Assembly (NCBI RefSeq): GCF_964204865.1
Contig: NC_135256.1
Span: 18,443,703 to 18,507,702, forward strand
DNA from: Styela clava
Taxonomy: Eukaryota; Chordata; Ascidiacea; Stolidobranchia; Styelidae
Length of the DNA: 64,000 nucleotides
Direction of reading: 5' to 3'
The notes under the pieces were generated by a model. The model saw nothing but the letters and a program-made list of their open reading frames with translations. It searched no databases and was not told the origin of the DNA. Below, piece after piece: positions 61,030 to 64,000 of this stretch. The position numbers and the translations under genes were made by a program. Numbering within the stretch: the first letter of the stretch is position 1; each line of letters starts with the position of its first letter.

Positions 61030-64000
61030 ATGTTTTTATTAAATCGTTAAACAAAGAGATCATGTATTAATCAGTTGCTACGTATTTGACTACTCTTATT
61101 CAATCGATATATATTGTGAACACCAAAATTTGTTAGTAACAACTTATTGGAAAGAATAGGAATAAATCCGAATCTCCAACAACCATAGAGTTGGTCCCAC
61201 ACTCTTTGTACTTAATGGCCCCATTTCACCATGCTCAGATTCGGCAGACGAATTTGAAAATCACCAGTACTTATATTAATATGCAGTATCAAAATACAAC
61301 AAAATGTATAACTTTCAAGCCATGCGTCTGGTGTCCAGGATAGTTAGTAATAGTGAAGTGAGAGGACAAATCTTTATTCAATAAAGTACAAAAGGAGAGA
61401 ACTACCAGCGCTCAAACCAATTACCAAAAGTTCCTTTATCTTATTGTCGCTTCCACAGCGTGGAAGATGAAAATGTCATTTTGGTTATACTTCAAGAAAA
61501 TTTCGACTATATCAATTTCAATCAATGGGTTGTTTGGTAGTCACAGGTAGAATGAGTATTAATAGGTGGTTTACTTGTTTAAAAGGGTTCATATTGAGCA
61601 TAGAAGGTATGGTTAGCCGTTTTCATTCACAATAACATGTAAAATATCACCACTTTAACACTAAGTCTAGATCTCATGTTTTGTTTTTGTAGTTAAGCTT
61701 GGCTATACCTTTTAACTCCACATACTTAACTGGTTTATGTAATACAACCAATAGAATAAGGCCGGATTGTCATTTTCAAACAAGAATAAAAGAGGGTCAG
61801 TGCAAAAACTTAGAAAAACTGGTATACAGAAATGGCCAAATCAAATTATTATTTATTTTAACATATTTTAAAATTATTTTCGAAGCCTGAATAAAGAGTA
61901 TATTGTAAATCAAGTTTTGGTGTAAAATTGATAAAATCCACCTTTTTGATAAAAAAATCGAAGATCACAAGCCTTTGGTTGATACTTATTTTTTAGCCTT
62001 ATCCATAAATCTATCAAAGAATATCAGGCCAAATCCATAGGTAAAAATAATATTCTTGATTAGATTATAACCGCGATAAAACTCTATATCATGGATGCAT
62101 TCAGGTCCTCTATCCACTTGGGCATTTCAGACCAATCCAAAACCATCTTTTTAAACATATATCTGTAAAATTTCAACATATAACACTATCTTTTGACTAT
62201 GAAAATAACTATATGTACTGATACAAATAATGATAAAGATTTAGAATGTAATAGCACAATAACATGATACCACGTTCCAATAAAAATGGTGCAAAATAAA
62301 GGATAAAGAATAAGACAAGTATACTTTAACAATGTCAGGACTAGAGTATTTTTATAGACATAGTGGGATATTTTATAATTTGGATTTTGCAAAACTTGAA
62401 ATCCTGGGACTGGGAGTGCAATAATAATATTGATGGGGAACCAAAATTTCACCGTGTCAATTAGGATAATTCGACAATAATGCTTTGCTCAATCAATTAT
62501 TTAAGGCCTAATTTTAATTTAACTATATTCCTTAATACCACTTTTTACTATGTCTATGCCATAGGTTCAGGGGCCCAAGGCTCTGTAAGAGAAACCGGTT
62601 AAATGTGGGAAATGATCTGATATTTCAGGTGACTTAAATTGAACCGCAATTTGAATATTTTTCAAATACAAAGCTTCGAATATGCTCGAGTCAATAAATA
62701 AAGTAATTTTAATTCACTCAGGTAGTAACGAATAACAATGTTTTTTTTGTTTTCATGTTTAAAATTTATAATGGGGCTTCGTAAATACCGGTAATAGTCA
62801 ACCTTTTCGCAGGCTCCATAACACTAAGTGTTTGAAAAACCCTTAGATGCTAATTCAAGCTAAATTAGATACATAAATTAAAATTCTGAACCCCAAATTC
62901 TAGACCCAAGGTCACGTCACCGTCCTGTAACTTGAAAATGCAATACAAACACAATCATATATACTTGAAAGTTAATTTCAAACGAGATGCGAAATTCTGA
63001 AACAAAGACAGCTTTAGAATTTATTGATTGGTGTGATCACAACAAAATTTTTAACCTCGATTGCAATGACGATAAATTCTATAACATCAAATATGGATAA
63101 TGTCTTACGCTTTATCGGTAAATAAAATACTGAGTAATAAATAAAAATAAAACAAAGTAGTACAATATATAGATGTTTCACCGTTTAAAATACTGGGATG
63201 AAAGAGTGAATAATTAAAATATTAAATGAAAACATGCTCTTGATAAGAATCAAAAATGAATTTAAAACAACACTGTAGTAGTTCTTTTTTTAAACATTTT
63301 GAGTAAGCGATGAGAAGATTGTTTACAGCTCTTAAAGGTATTCAGATGGTAAAAGCAATAATGCAAACTTGTATCAATTTTTTTATGAATTTGCAGCAAT
63401 TCAAATTCAATTTTCAGTAGTTCACAAATTTTTGTGAAGAATCAATTTATATTTTACCACCAGCGAAAGAAACTGTTTCTGAATTTACAATCAAATTTAT
63501 GTAATTTGTTCTTTTTTCTTACATAACAAAGAAGTTGAACAAATTGCCAATTCGAAATTTTCAAATGTAACTATTTTCGAATTTGAATAGAGAACAATAT
63601 GCATAAAAGTAGTCTGCTGAATCTTGTAGTCTCGTATATCCTCAATTTTATCATTACTCTCTAAATAGGATGATTAATTTTATTATTATTGTGATGCATC
63701 GTTTTTGAATTCCTGTAGAAGGACATTAGAAGAGGTTTCCAGATTCCAGTTCATTATTTGTAGCATTTGCTGGCAACGATTACGAGGAGCAATTCCCATG
63801 CTAAACAATTGCTCAATCTAAAATTGATAAAATAGTAGAATTAGGAAATTGGGCATACGGATTATTATTATTTGAGTCAAATCAGAAAATTGGTTTCAGC
63901 AGTCAGTGACCTATATTAGATTTATTATATTGCAGTCACAGCCTACATGTAAACCTCAGTATTCTGGCTCTGATTCTTGGACTAGAGTCCGGTTTCGATT
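61030..64000. other. Intergenic to the window end, no gene recognised
   Basis: An AATAAA at 61161 may serve gene B. The rest is AT-rich DNA with only short frames lacking domains or consistent splice sites. The window ends inside this stretch. Confidence 0.35.

Noticed and set aside
1..64000. tRNA or rRNA genes
   Set aside because: No cloverleaf-like sequence or conserved rRNA core was recognised by eye; a covariance-model scan could not be run.

Overview
The window is eukaryotic, AT-rich animal DNA. Genes are split by GT-AG introns (one is GC-AG), AATAAA signals follow 3' ends, and animal DNA transposons (hAT with 8-bp target duplications) and LINE reverse-transcriptase remnants are scattered throughout. 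The gene families seen (NACHT-LRR, pseudokinase-KEN ribonuclease, small secreted discoidin/F5-8C proteins) fit an invertebrate, perhaps an invertebrate deuterostome such as a tunicate. The species is not proven by anything here. Nothing prokaryotic or viral stands out.

Layout. 0-7 kb: an ORF1-only poly(A) retroposon with a CCHC protein and flanking target duplication (631-2352); a small five-exon secreted-protein gene (3447-4734, +); and three related, individually broken copies of an unknown secreted family (4.9-7.1 kb). 7.4-16.8 kb: a 9.4-kb giant palindromic element with about 4-kb arms and no convincing gene. A hAT element lies immediately to its right (16840-17727).

18-26 kb and 44-49 kb are two copies of one segmental duplication. 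Each carries a pseudokinase-KEN (RNase L/IRE1-type) gene on the minus strand. The first copy is truncated. The second keeps the KEN catalytic residues but has a frameshift in an A8 run. Transposons that entered the first copy can be read against the second as an empty site: a 2.9-kb TIR element, a 0.7-kb hAT-like element and a foldback element. Between the copies, on the same strand, is a nine-exon NACHT-LRR gene (29646-36265) whose Walker A lysine codon is a stop, with a 1-base frameshift just upstream.

36.6-44 kb and 49-52 kb are mostly repeats. They include a second foldback element (49288-49926) inside another hAT copy. 52.8-61 kb holds two tandem paralogous four-exon genes for small secreted discoidin-domain proteins, separated by a 330-bp tandem repeat array. 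61-64 kb shows no gene.

Taken together, the middle of the window looks like a decaying innate-immunity-like neighbourhood (KEN, NACHT-LRR, KEN, all minus strand) in transposon-rich DNA. A functional link between these genes is inference from family and position only.
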